From NCBI GenBank assembly GCA_963754535.1, contig CAVWGG010000016.1, positions 104,635 to 168,634 on the forward strand: DNA of 64,000 nt, given 5' to 3'. The DNA is from RPQJ01 sp963754535. GTDB taxonomy: Bacteria; Pseudomonadota; Gammaproteobacteria; Steroidobacterales; Steroidobacteraceae. Positions 54,755 through 62,689 of the stretch are shown here, piece by piece. The notes below the pieces were generated by a model. That model was not told where the DNA came from, searched no databases, and saw nothing but the letters and a program-made list of their open reading frames with translations. How positions within the stretch are numbered: the first letter of the stretch is position 1; the number at the start of each line of letters is the position of its first letter. Both the position numbers and the translations under genes were made by a program.

Positions 54755-55561
54755 ATGGCTCACGCAAGCTTTGATCGCCGTCTTCCGGCGAGCGTCCGCG
54801 CGCGTTTGCGCGCCGCAGCGGGAATGGCCGTGCTCGGCGTCGCTGCGTCCGGCTGCATGACGTCGAAGGTCGACGAGACGCGCCAGATCGCCTCGCCGAT
54901 CCAGGCCAACGAGTCGATCGTCCTGCTGAAGAAGCCGCAGCTCGAAGGCGTGGGCACCGAGGAAGAATTCCTGGACTGCGTCCAGGAACGCCTCGGCGGC
55001 CAGCTCGTCCATCCCGAAAAGGGACAGAGCACGCAGTCGCGCAAGGCTGCGCGCACGCCGTTCAAGATCTACGGCGAGCAGGAATTCACCGACGCGCTGT
55101 TTCCGTGGTTCGAGCCGAGCACGGCTCCCGCCAATGCGGACGGCCTGCGCGTGCTGCTGCAGCGGCCTGGCGTCACCGAGCGGCTGCAGGAGATCGGCGT
55201 CCGCTACGTCGTCTGGGTCGACGGCAACACCCGCAAGACGGATAGCGGCGGCAGCGTCGCGTGCGCGGTCGGGCCAGGCGGCGGCGGCTGTTTCGGCGTC
55301 GGCTGGTGGGAGAAAGAGTCGGGCTACGTCGCGTCGGTCTGGGACATGCAGAACGCGAGCGAGGTCGGCTCGGTCAGCACCGACGTCAGCGGCACGTCCG
55401 TGCTGATCGGCGCGATCGCACCGATCCCGATCATCACTCCGGTGCGCAAGACGGCCTGTGATCGCCTGAGTGAGCAACTGCGCGCATTCCTCGTCGGGGA
55501 CGACCTGGTCGTACCCGGGACCGCCGCTGCCGGGGCGGCCGGCGCCGCGGGTTCGCGTTGA
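54755..55561 (+). CDS. Hypothetical lipoprotein
   Basis: 268 residues. AGGAGGA lies 5 nt before the ATG. A signal with twin-Arg-like basic start ends in the lipobox VAASGC. The mature part has an IGVRYVVWVDGNTRKTDSGG segment, a Gly/Cys loop (CAVGPGGGGCFGVGWWEKE), and SVWDMQNASEVG, so a small exported beta-rich domain is likely. No named family recognised. A second lipoprotein gene follows 92 bp downstream. Confidence 0.8.
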   Translation: MAHASFDRRLPASVRARLRAAAGMAVLGVAASGCMTSKVDETRQIASPIQANESIVLLKKPQLEGVGTEEEFLDCVQERLGGQLVHPEKGQSTQSRKAARTPFKIYGEQEFTDALFPWFEPSTAPANADGLRVLLQRPGVTERLQEIGVRYVVWVDGNTRKTDSGGSVACAVGPGGGGCFGVGWWEKESGYVASVWDMQNASEVGSVSTDVSGTSVLIGAIAPIPIITPVRKTACDRLSEQLRAFLVGDDLVVPGTAAAGAAGAAGSR

Positions 55562-55653
55562 CGGTTGAACCGCCGGCCTCCGGACGCATCCAAGCACGTA
55601 GGACCAGAGCTGCGGGATTGTCCACGCCGGCCACCGTCCAGGGGCTCCAACGC

Positions 55654-56150
55654 ATGCAACGCATTTCGGGACTGACGGCGGCAGTGTTCGTGGCAGCGGC
55701 TTCGCTCGCCACCACCGGCTGCCTCACGACCAGTTCCAGCTCGATGCCGAGCGGCATGCCGAGTTCCGCACCCTCGTCACCGTCCTCCTCCGGCAGTACT
55801 TCGCCTTCGAGCCCCGGTTCGGGCGGCAGCACGGGTCAGCAGTCGCCCTCGTCGTCGGGGAGCCAGGGGTCGTCCTCGCCCTCCTCGTCGGGGAGTGCCG
55901 GCCAGCCGTCGCCTTCCGGTAGTTCCGGCTCTTCCGGTAGCGCGGGGTCGTCTGCGCCGGGCGGATCCCAGTCCGGTGGATCGTCTCCGGGCGGCGGCTC
56001 CAGCTCCGGCGGTTCCGGGTCGCCCCCACCGCCGCAGCCGCAAGGTTGGCCCACGCCGCCGTCCGCGGGCGGCGCACCGGGCAGCGCGAATTCATCGTCT
56101 GGATCACCGGCTGGTGCTGGCGCCGCCGGCGGCGCGCCCAGTACTCGAGG
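55654..56150 (+). CDS. Ser/Gly/Pro-rich low-complexity lipoprotein, C-terminus lost at a junction
   Basis: Starts MQRISGLTAAVFVAAASLAT and the lipobox TTGC follows at once. From about residue 25 the chain is a low-complexity run of Ser, Gly and Pro (for example SGSQGSSSPSSSGSAGQPSP), about 140 residues. The native C-terminus is not visible: coding character ends near 56140, and the open frame runs on into unrelated sequence all the way to 58692. The end given is approximate. The true protein probably had a further domain after the linker. Confidence 0.6.
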
Positions 56151-56460
56151 CGAGCTGAGGTTCCCGTCGCTGGCGAGGGCCTCGAGCCGCCCGGCGGCTC
56201 CCGTGCGTGTCGCGGCCTTCTCTACCCGCCCTCTGCGGACGCCATACGTCCTTCGCGCCGGCCCCCCGTTTCCGGCGCCGTTCTTTGAACCAAGGCAGCC
56301 CTCCGCTTCGGGCTGCCGGCATGAAGAGATGCGGAGAGAGCACCGGCTCGACGACCCGCACGCCACCCGTAGTCCTACACGGTGGCCCAGCCGGCCCGGC
56401 CGAAAGGCAAGGGACCCATGTGCGATCGAGGCGGGAACGCCACTCGTCGAAAGGGCTCCC
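56151..56460. other. Junction region without a recognised gene
   Basis: About 310 bp between the truncated lipoprotein and the MoxR-like gene. No family-like peptide was found in any frame. An 8-bp stem-loop, GGCAGCCC and GGGCTGCC, lies at 56294-56317 without a T-run. Base composition and gene type change across this region, making it the likely join between two genomes. Confidence 0.6.
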
Positions 56461-57872
56461 ATGACCGCATCTCCCCATCGAACGTTCTTCCTTCGCACGC
56501 TCGGCCTCGCCGGGTGGGACGCGCTCGACCCGGTGGTCCTCGCCGCCGTGGCGTCGGAGGCGCCGCTCCTCCTCATCGGGCCGCACGGCTCGGCGAAGAC
56601 GATGGTGCTCAACCGCCTCGCCGAGGCGCTGGGGCTCGAGCACCGCCACTACAACGCCTCGCTCCTGTCGTTCGACGACCTCGTCGGCTTCCCGGTGCCG
56701 GAGGAGGGGCGCGTCGTCTACCTGCAGACGCCCGCGACGGTGTGGGAGGCCGAGTCGGTGCTGATCGACGAGGTGTCGCGCTGCCGCCCCGAGGTGCAGA
56801 ACAAGCTCTTCCCGCTGGTGCACGAGCGGGTGCTGCAGGGGATGCCGCTGCCCAGGCTCCGTCACCGCTGGGGCGCCATGAACCCGCCCGCCTCGCTCGA
56901 AGGGGACGACGCGGGGTACGCGGGCGCCGAGCCGCTCGACGTGGCGCTGGCCGACCGGTTCGCGTTCGTGGTGACGGTGCCGGCGCCTCGCGGAGCTGGC
57001 GCGTGGAGGAGCAGCGGCGCGTGCTGCGCCCCTCGCGGTGGAGCGCGGAGGAGGCGCGGGCGGAGGTGGTGCGGCTCGTGGAGGCGGCGCGCGCCGGGCT
57101 GGACGATGCGGAAGGAACCGACGCGGCGTGGCGACGGTTGCGACGGAGTACGCGATTCTCCTCGCGGCGCAGCTCTCGCGGGCCGGGCATCCGCTCTCGA
57201 CACGGCGGGCCGCGCAGCTCGTGCGCAACGTGATCGCGGTGCGCGCCGCGGCCCGGGCGCTCGGAGACGGGGACGACCCCGAGGCGGCGTTCCTCGTCGC
57301 CGCCCGCAGCTCGGTGCCCGACGCGGCGTGGGGACGGCCGGTGCCTTACGAGAAGCTTCTCGCGGCGCACCGGTCGGCCTGGGCCGCGGCCGGGATGGCC
57401 GAGGGCTCGGCGCGGCGGCGGCTTCTGTCGGAGAGGGAGCCCTTCGCGCGGCTCGCCATCGCGCTCGAGGGAACGCTTCCCCCGCACGAGGCGGCCGAGG
57501 TGCTCTCCGACGCCTACTCGGCGCTGCCGCTGCCGGAGCGGCTCATCGCCGCGGCCCTCGTGATGCCGAGGCTCACGAAGCGGCGCGACCTGCCTGCCGC
57601 GGCGCTGGAGCCGATCTGCAACGACTGGGCGGAGGTGGGAAAGCCCGGCGCGGCCTCCGTCACCTCGGGGCCGGGGACGCGCTGGGTGCGCCCGCTCCTG
57701 ACGACCGAGCTGCCGAAGCTCGACAGGAAGACGGAGAAGGGGCGCGTCCTGAGTCGCCGTGGCGGCGCACCTTCTCTTCCAGAAGCACGAGTTCCGGCTG
57801 GAGGAGCTCCTCGCGGTGTGGGAGCGGGCCGTCGCGGCGCTCCGGCCCGCCGGCCGGAAGGCGGCGGCGTGA
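56461..57872 (+). pseudogene. MoxR-family AAA+ ATPase (frame-disrupted)
   Basis: ATG at 56461 opens an AAA+ domain with Walker A GPHGSAKT, the MoxR-type HYNASLLSFDDLVGFP, Walker B LIDEVSRCRPEVQNKL, and sensor 1 RWGAMNPP. Coding then jumps frame near 56,985 (VEEQRRVLRPSRWSAEEA), again near 57,130 (VATVATEYAILLAAQLSRAGHPLSTRRAAQLVRNV, the lid), and near 57,750 (AAHLLFQKHEFRLEELLAVWERAV), ending in TGA at 57872. MoxR proteins act as chaperones with VWA-domain partners, and a DUF2201 VWA-type gene follows. Either several base-call errors or real decay. The length after repair would be about 470 residues. Confidence 0.8.
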
Positions 57873-58246
57873 GCGGGCCCGCCCTTCTCCACAACATGTC
57901 CGTTCCGCCCATCTCGACGATCGTCGTGAGCACGCCCGGGCTCGCGGGGCGGACCTTCTGCACGACGTGGCCCCGCTACTGGAAGGAGTACGACGCGCGA
58001 AAGCCGCCCGCGCCCGAAGAGCTGGAAGCCGCGTTCGCCGGGCTCGGGATTCCCGACCTCGTCGGCGTCTTCACGCTGACCGGCGGCGACCGGGAACCCG
58101 AGGCGAGGTTCGACTACCCGCTCGCCCTCGCAATCCTCGCGCGGCGCTCGGGGCACCTCTACCTGCCGTGGCGGCCGGTCTACCCGGCCCTCGTCCCGAA
58201 AGACCCGCTCTTCCTCGTCTTCCCGGAGGAAGGAGAGTGCGCGTGA
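57869..58246 (+). CDS. Hypothetical protein in MoxR/DUF2201 cluster
   Basis: 125 residues, one of the few intact frames in this segment. GTG overlaps the MoxR-like stop (GTGA), so it belongs to the same operon. Begins SGPALLHNMSVPPIS, with FCTTWPRYWKEYDARKPPAPEELEAAFAGLGIPDLVGVFTLTGGD in the middle and LYLPWRPVYPALVPKDPLFLVFPEEGE at the end. No known family recognised. A small globular accessory protein is likely. Confidence 0.65.
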   Translation: MSGPALLHNMSVPPISTIVVSTPGLAGRTFCTTWPRYWKEYDARKPPAPEELEAAFAGLGIPDLVGVFTLTGGDREPEARFDYPLALAILARRSGHLYLPWRPVYPALVPKDPLFLVFPEEGECA

Positions 58247-58251
58247 ACGAC

Positions 58252-58705
58252 CTAGCGCCTCTGCTTCGCCTTCTCGAGCCATTCGGCGTCGAGCAGGTCC
58301 TGCGGGCGGCCGCAGGCCCGCTTGGAGTCGAGGAGGTCGTCCAGGGATGGAAATGCGACCGGGACGCCGCCGTACGTCGAGCCGACCCGGCGCTCCCAGG
58401 CGGCCGGGAACTCGAGACCCGCGACCCGCGTCAGGATGTCGATGCGGTTCGGCTCGACGCCGAGCTGGACGACTGTGCCCGGCGTCGCGAGGTCGTCCAC
58501 CGCGGACCCCTTCGAGCGGCGCTCCGAATCGCGCGAGCGCTTCCCAGGCGCGCTTCGCGTTCTCCGGCGTCGGTTCGACCCAGAGGTCGATGTCCTTCGT
58601 GTACCGGGGGACGGCGTGGAACGAGACCGCGTGGGCCCCGACGACGAGGAAGCGGACCTCAGCGGTGGAAAACGCGGACAGCAGATCTCTGAAGTCGGGG
58701 TTCAG
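58252..58705 (-). pseudogene. Nucleotidyltransferase-fold protein (DUF6036/AbiEii-like), frame-disrupted
   Basis: Antisense to the cluster. The N-terminal part reads LNPDFRDLLSAFSTAEVRFLVVGAHAVSFHAVPRYTKDIDLWVEPTPENAKRAWEALARFGAPL, with the G-AH and D-I-D-L pattern of minimal nucleotidyltransferases. Near 58,505 the frame shifts and continues VVQLGVEPNRIDILTRVAGLEFPAAW ... PVAFPSLDDLLDSKRACGRPQDLLDAEWLEKAK, the usual C-terminus. Start appears to be CTG at 58705, in place of the common MNPDF. Such proteins occur in toxin-antitoxin or abortive-infection pairs. The small gene just upstream is the candidate partner. Confidence 0.75.
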
Positions 58706-58847
58706 GGCCCACCTCCCCCCGGAATGCCCGGGCCTCGCCCACCATCTGCCAGACGGCGGCGAGCCGCCCCTCGGCACCCACTTCCGCCAGAAGTCGAGGT
58801 CGAAGGACCCGTCGTCGCTCCGAGCCGTCCCGCAGCACGCGGACCAT
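58659..58847 (-). CDS. Small hypothetical protein paired with the nucleotidyltransferase
   Basis: 62 residues: MVRVLRDGSERRRVLRPRLL at the start, then LAAVWQMVGEARAFRGEVGPEPRLQRSAVRVFHR. Its 3' end overlaps the nucleotidyltransferase start, so the two are translationally coupled. Basic, helical and Arg-rich. I recall similar small proteins next to DUF6036 nucleotidyltransferases, but they have no assigned function. A role as partner or regulator is inference. Confidence 0.5.
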   Translation of the reverse strand: MVRVLRDGSERRRVLRPRLLAEVGAEGRLAAVWQMVGEARAFRGEVGPEPRLQRSAVRVFHR

Positions 58848-58978
58848 TCGGACCGGCTTCCTTGCGCCTTCGTGCAGCCTCGCTCTTCACCTCGCCATTA
58901 TCCCGCGTCCACCCGCACCCGCGGCGATTCTTCCGCGGCGAGCCGCCAGGAGTCGGAAATGTCGGAAGGAGTGTGCGC

Positions 58979-60329
58979 GTGAACGAGACCCTCGCCCTGC
59001 GCCTCCTGAACGCGCTCCCGGCCGCGGCCTACGAGGTGACCGCTCTCCTCGGCCTCCTGCGCGTCGAGGAGAGCCGCGACGTGCCGACGGCCGCCGTCAC
59101 GTGCGAGCGGCGGCCGGTGCTGAAGCTGAACCCCGACTTCGTCGCGGAGCACTGCGCGAGCGACGACCACCTCTTCATGCTCGTGATGCACGAGCTCCAC
59201 CACGTGCTGCTCGGGCACACGCGCCTCTTCCCGCGGGCGACGCCGCTCCACAACGTGGCGTTCGACACGGTGATCAACGCCCTCCTCTGCACCCGCTTCC
59301 CCGCGGCCCGCCCACACGTCGTTCTTCCTCGGCTACTACGGCGGGCAGAAGGGGGCGCTGCGGCTCCTGGCGCCCCCGCCGGCGAGCCGATCGAAGGACC
59401 CGGCGCTGCAGGCAGCTGCACGAGACGCTCTACTCGGCCTCGGGCGACGTGACGTGCCTCGAGGTGTTCGAGCGGCTCGTCTCCGCGCTCGGGGAGAGAA
59501 GGGCTCGCTCCCGGCGAGGCGGACGGCCTCCTCGGGAATCACGGCCGGAGGGAGACGACGACTACGGAACGGCCGGGCCGCTCCCCGCCGAGGTGGTGGC
59601 GGCGATCCGGCGGATCGTCGAGAAGTGGCCCCCGCCGCCAGACGCGCTGCGGGGCCGGAGCCTCGCCGACGTCCTGGAGGAGCAGGAGACGCGGCCGGCG
59701 ACCCCCGGGGAGCGCGTCCTCGCCGCGGTGCGCCGCGCGCTCGACGACGCGGCCGACGGGCGGGCCGCGCCCGGGCGGCGTGAGGCGGCGGGCCGGGTCC
59801 CCGCTCTCGTCCCGCTCCCCTCGCCGCGCGACCGGCGGGCCACGGTGGCGCGCCTCGTGGGAACGCCGCCGCTCCTCTACGCGGGCGAGGTCGAGTCGCC
59901 GCGGGCCCGCGCCTCCGGGCGGACTCACGTCTACCTCGACGTGAGCGGGAGCATGGATCCGTACCTGCCGTTCCTCTACGGCGCGCTCGTTCGCCTGGGC
60001 GAGCGGGTCGACCCGCGCGTGCGGCTCTTCTCGACGGAGGTCGTCACCGTGCGGCTCGAGGCGCTCGCCCGCGGGAAGGTGCCGACGACGGGCGGGACCG
60101 AGGGGGCCTGCGTCTTCGAGCACGCCCTCGCCGCGGGGGTGCGGAGGATTCTCGTGATCACCGACGGCTACGTCGGCGAGACGAAGGCGCGGCTCGCGAG
60201 AGGGTCCGAAAGTCCCGGCTCGACGTCCGCGTCCTGCTGACGCCGGGAGGCTGGAAGACCGACCTCTCGCGCGTCGCGTCCCGGCTCGTTCCACTCCCCG
60301 AGCTTTCCCAGGGCAGGAGGTCCGCATGA
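58979..60329 (+). pseudogene. DUF2201 metallopeptidase/VWA-like protein, frame-disrupted
   Basis: GTG start, then NETLALRLLNALPAAAYEVTALLGLL and the zinc motif HELHHVLLGHTRLF, as in the putative metallopeptidase domain of DUF2201. The frame shifts near 59,310 (FFLGYYGGQKGALRLLAPPP), near 59,415 (LHETLYSASGDVTCLEVFERLV) and near 60,205 (DVRVLLTPGGWKTDLSRVA). The VWA-like domain holds HVYLDVSGSMDPYLPFLYGAL (MIDAS DxSGS) and TGGTEGACVFEHALAAGVRRILVITDGYVGE. The repaired protein would be about 450 residues. It belongs with the MoxR ATPase upstream. The TGA overlaps the next ATG (ATGA). Confidence 0.8.
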
Positions 60330-61346
60330 CGACGACGGGAAACTGGTTTCCTCTCCGCTTCGCCGAGGCCGTCTGCGCCGGGCACCCCGACCGGCTCTCC
60401 GATTCCATCGCCGACGGGATCGTCGCGCTCGCGACGGGCCGCGACCCGGAGGCGCTCGTCGGCGTCGAGGTGGCGCTCCACCGGAAGGTCGTCTTCGTCG
60501 ACGGGCGGATCGCCGCGGGCCCGGGGCCGGAGTGCGCCGTGACGGAGGAGGAGGTCGCCGGGGTGGTGCGCGAGGCGTATGCGCTCGCCGGCTACGGCGA
60601 CTCGTTCGACGGCCCGGAGAAGTACCGGCTACTTCTTCGAGCCCGCGCCACACCACGTCGAGGTGCGCTTCGACCTCTGCCTCGGGCCGCTCGAGGCGGA
60701 GGAGAGGGCCTTCCGGTGCGTGGCCGACGACCAGGTGATCGGCGTGGGCTACGCCTGCCGGGGCGAACGCGCGGGGCTGATCCCCCTCGAGCAGGCGCTC
60801 GCGCGCGACTTCGTGAAGGCGATCGAGGGGCTGCGGGAGAACGACGGAAGAGATGGATCGGGCCGACGGCAAGGTCCTCGTCGCGGTGCGCGGCCGGCGG
60901 CTCGAGGCGGTCTCGCTCTCGCTCCACCACTTCGTCAACGCCGACTGGCTGGCGCTCTGCGCGCTCGCGAAGGAGGCGTGCCTCGGCGTCGCGGCCGAGT
61001 ACGTCGCGGCGGGCGAGCTGGAACCGCCGGGCGAATCCGTCGACTGGCTCTTCAACGGCGCGGGCTCCTTCGCGGTGGGCGGGCCGCTGGGCGAGCAACG
61101 GCCTCTCGGGGAAGAAGCTCGTCGCCGAGGCGTACGGCACGGCGGTGCCGATCGGCGGCGGGACGGTGCACGGAAAGGACCCGCTCGAGCCCGACGTGCG
61201 GGCGCAGCGGATCGCCCGGGAGTGGGCCGTGAGCGCGTCCGGGAGGGCCCGCCGAGGCGACGGTGTGGGTCGTCTTCCGCCCTGGGGACGAGGAGCCGCG
61301 CTGGGTGGAGGAGGAGGTGTTGCCGGTGCGGCAGGTGATCGCGTGA
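60326..61346 (+). pseudogene. S-adenosylmethionine synthetase-like protein (divergent MetK), frame-disrupted
   Basis: ATG overlaps the DUF2201 stop. MetK landmarks are spread over several frames: AEAVCAGHPDRLSDSIADGIV (domain 1), YACRGERAGLIPLEQALARDF, LFNGAGSFAVGGPLG, NGLSGKKLVAEAYG and GGGTVHGKDPLEPD. These echo EGHPDK..D, GPMGD.GLTGRK and GGGAFSGKDP of true MetK. Frame breaks lie near 60,625, 60,850, 61,100 and 61,250. The chain would be about 335 residues, lacking roughly the last 50 of housekeeping MetK. It may be a specialised paralogue serving the cluster. No SAM riboswitch was recognised. Confidence 0.7.
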
Positions 61347-61412
61347 GCGGGGAGAGCGAGGACCGTTGCTCCGGCTCGTGGAGCGTCACAATCTCGAGAT
61401 CGGTGACGCGGA

Positions 61413-61631
61413 TTGACGGACTACCACATCAACATCTTTCCTAGCGAAGAAGACGACGGCTACATCGCCGACATCCCTGACCTTTCGTGCTGCTCCGCGT
61501 TCGGCGAATCCCCCGAATCCGCCCTGGCCGAGGTCTTGAGGGCCAAGGCCGCTTGGATCGACGCGGCGCGCGCTGAGGGGAAGCCGATACCTCCTACCCT
61601 GCTTCCCTCCGGCCATCTACAAGTCGCCTAG
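61413..61631 (+). CDS. HicB-family antitoxin-like protein
   Basis: 72 residues from TTG. The HicB fold is clear: DYHINIFPSEEDDGYIADIPDLSCCSAFGESPESALAEVLRAKAAWIDAARAEGKPIPPT. No DNA-binding C-terminal domain is present. A HicA toxin is not seen next to it; only a short tail (LRLVERHNLEIGDAD, stop at 61413-61415) of an unidentified frame precedes it. It could be an orphan or part of a broken pair. Confidence 0.75.
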   Translation: MTDYHINIFPSEEDDGYIADIPDLSCCSAFGESPESALAEVLRAKAAWIDAARAEGKPIPPTLLPSGHLQVA

Positions 61632-61780
61632 GCCCGCCCCGGCAGCCACCACCCCGTCCTTCACGAACACGTGCAGCCGCAGCCGCGCGCGCGACGCCGC
61701 GACGTAGAGGTTGCGGGGCTTCATCGCCCACTCGCTCCCGTCCACGTCGAGGAGGAGAACCACGTCGGCCTCGAGGCCGC
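61617..61780 (-). pseudogene. Duplicate 3' end of a UvrD-like helicase gene
   Basis: Antisense peptide GLEADVVLLLDVDGSEWAMKPRNLYVAASRARLRLHVFVKDGVV repeats, with few changes, the last 45 residues of the helicase at 63216-64000. The DNA of 61637-61778 matches 63225-63365 almost base for base. No helicase body is attached, so this is a fragment created by duplication or by an assembly fault. Confidence 0.75.
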
Positions 61781-61819
61781 GACGGCGTTCAGCAGGTCGC
61801 GGGTGCCGCGGTCGCGCGG

Positions 61820-61848
61820 TTGACATTCTGTTTACGTATATGTAAACA
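61820..61848 (+). promoter_or_regulatory. Promoter with operator palindrome for the toxin-antitoxin operon
   Basis: TTGACA (-35) at 61820-61825, and overlapping it downstream an inverted repeat GTTTAC (61830-61835) / GTAAAC (61842-61847) with a 6-nt AT-rich centre. The -10 box is weak (TAAACA at 61843-61848, 17-nt spacer). The patch is the most AT-rich in this segment and lies just before the toxin GTG, a typical place for autorepression by the HTH antitoxin. Confidence 0.6.
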
Positions 61849-61855
61849 TCCACAG

Positions 61856-62261
61856 GTGCCCGAACTTCTTGTCGCGGCGAGCGGGGCTTGGGGACGAGTG
61901 ATCTGGGCGCAAGGAGCCGGAGGGAAGGCCTCAGCGACTACGTTCCTCACGGGGGGCTTTCGGCTCAGGAAAAGGCGAAAGCGCTGGTTCTCTTTCAGCG
62001 AATGGCCGAGCTCGGACCGGCGGGCTTCAGAATCGGGAGAAGTTCAAGTTCCTCGACGAGAAGCGAGGGGAACGTCTCTTCGAGTTCAAGAGCTTCCAGC
62101 TGAGGTTCCTCGGCGCCTACAGGCCAGGAGGCCACTTCGTCCTGGCGCATGCACTGAAGAAGAAGTCGGACGATCTTCCGGTGTCCGGCGACCGAGATCG
62201 CCGCCCAGAACCTCAAGGAACACGACCAGCACCACGGCCCCCAGCGGAAGGACGACCATGA
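61856..62261 (+). pseudogene. HigB/RelE-like toxin of a TAC module (frame-disrupted)
   Basis: GTG 8 nt after the palindrome. Pieces in successive frames are VPELLVAASGAWGRVIWAQ, LSAQEKAKALVLFQRMAELG, and NREKFKFLDEKRGERLFEFKSFQLRFLGAYRPGGHFVLAHALKKKSDDLPVS. This last part is the diagnostic C-terminal half of HigB/phage Gp49-like RelE-superfamily mRNA interferases (hydrophobic strand, then HALKKKSD). A further piece, EIAAQNLKEHDQHHGPQRK, is in yet another frame. The stop at 62259-62261 overlaps the antitoxin ATG. Single-base indels are likely sequence errors. Confidence 0.7.
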
Positions 62262-62689
62262 GCGAGACCAGAACCGACTACCGCGCCTTCGAGGCGTCCT
62301 CTACCGAGAACCGGCGGCTGCTCCGGACCGAAGAGCTCATCCTCGAGGTCACGGAAGCTCTCATCGCCGCCATGGCACAGCAGAAGCTCACGAAGTCCCA
62401 GCTGGCCGCCCGCCTCGGCAAGAGCCCGGCCTTCGTCACTAGATCCTCAACGGCGGCCGCAATCTCACGCTGCGAACCATCGCGGAAGTCGCGGATGCCT
62501 CCGGTGGAGATTCACGTTGCCGTCGTCCCCGTGAAGGCAGGCAACCTGAATCCTCCTCTTGCAGAGAGACCTCAGGTCGTCTACGTGGACTTTCCAAGGA
62601 ACGAAGCCTGGACGACAGTCGACCGACAGCCGGAGGGCATGATGATCTGCGAAGAGATCGCGCCGTATGGTGCGGCGGTGGCAGGATGA
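62258..62689 (+). CDS. HTH (Xre) antitoxin with C-terminal extension, HigA-like
   Basis: 143 residues as read. The helix-turn-helix begins LTEEL-like (LRTEELILEVTEALIAAMAQQ) and contains KLTKSQLAARLGKSPAFVTR. The continuation ILNGGRNLTLRTIAEVADAS appears in a shifted frame at about 62,440-62,505, and the original frame resumes with VEIHVAVVPVKAGNLNPPL. So two compensating indels keep the frame open. A 60-residue tail rich in aromatic and aliphatic residues ends VDRQPEGMMICEEIAPYG; this is where chaperone-addiction regions sit in TAC antitoxins. Start overlaps the toxin stop; the TGA overlaps the chaperone ATG. Confidence 0.75.
   Translation: MSETRTDYRAFEASSTENRRLLRTEELILEVTEALIAAMAQQKLTKSQLAARLGKSPAFVTRSSTAAAISRCEPSRKSRMPPVEIHVAVVPVKAGNLNPPLAERPQVVYVDFPRNEAWTTVDRQPEGMMICEEIAPYGAAVAG

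Noticed and set aside
56160..56260. tRNA-like T-arm on the minus strand
   Set aside because: A GGCTCGAGGCC segment hints at a T-arm, but no acceptor stem, anticodon arm or TTCRA loop could be fitted.
55558..58692. A 1044-codon fusion of lipoprotein and AAA ATPase
   Set aside because: The frame is open only by GC-rich chance after the MoxR motifs break; the middle 300 bp has no coding character and the parts are unrelated.
60200..60330. SAM riboswitch before the MetK-like gene
   Set aside because: The start overlaps the upstream gene, leaving no leader for an aptamer.
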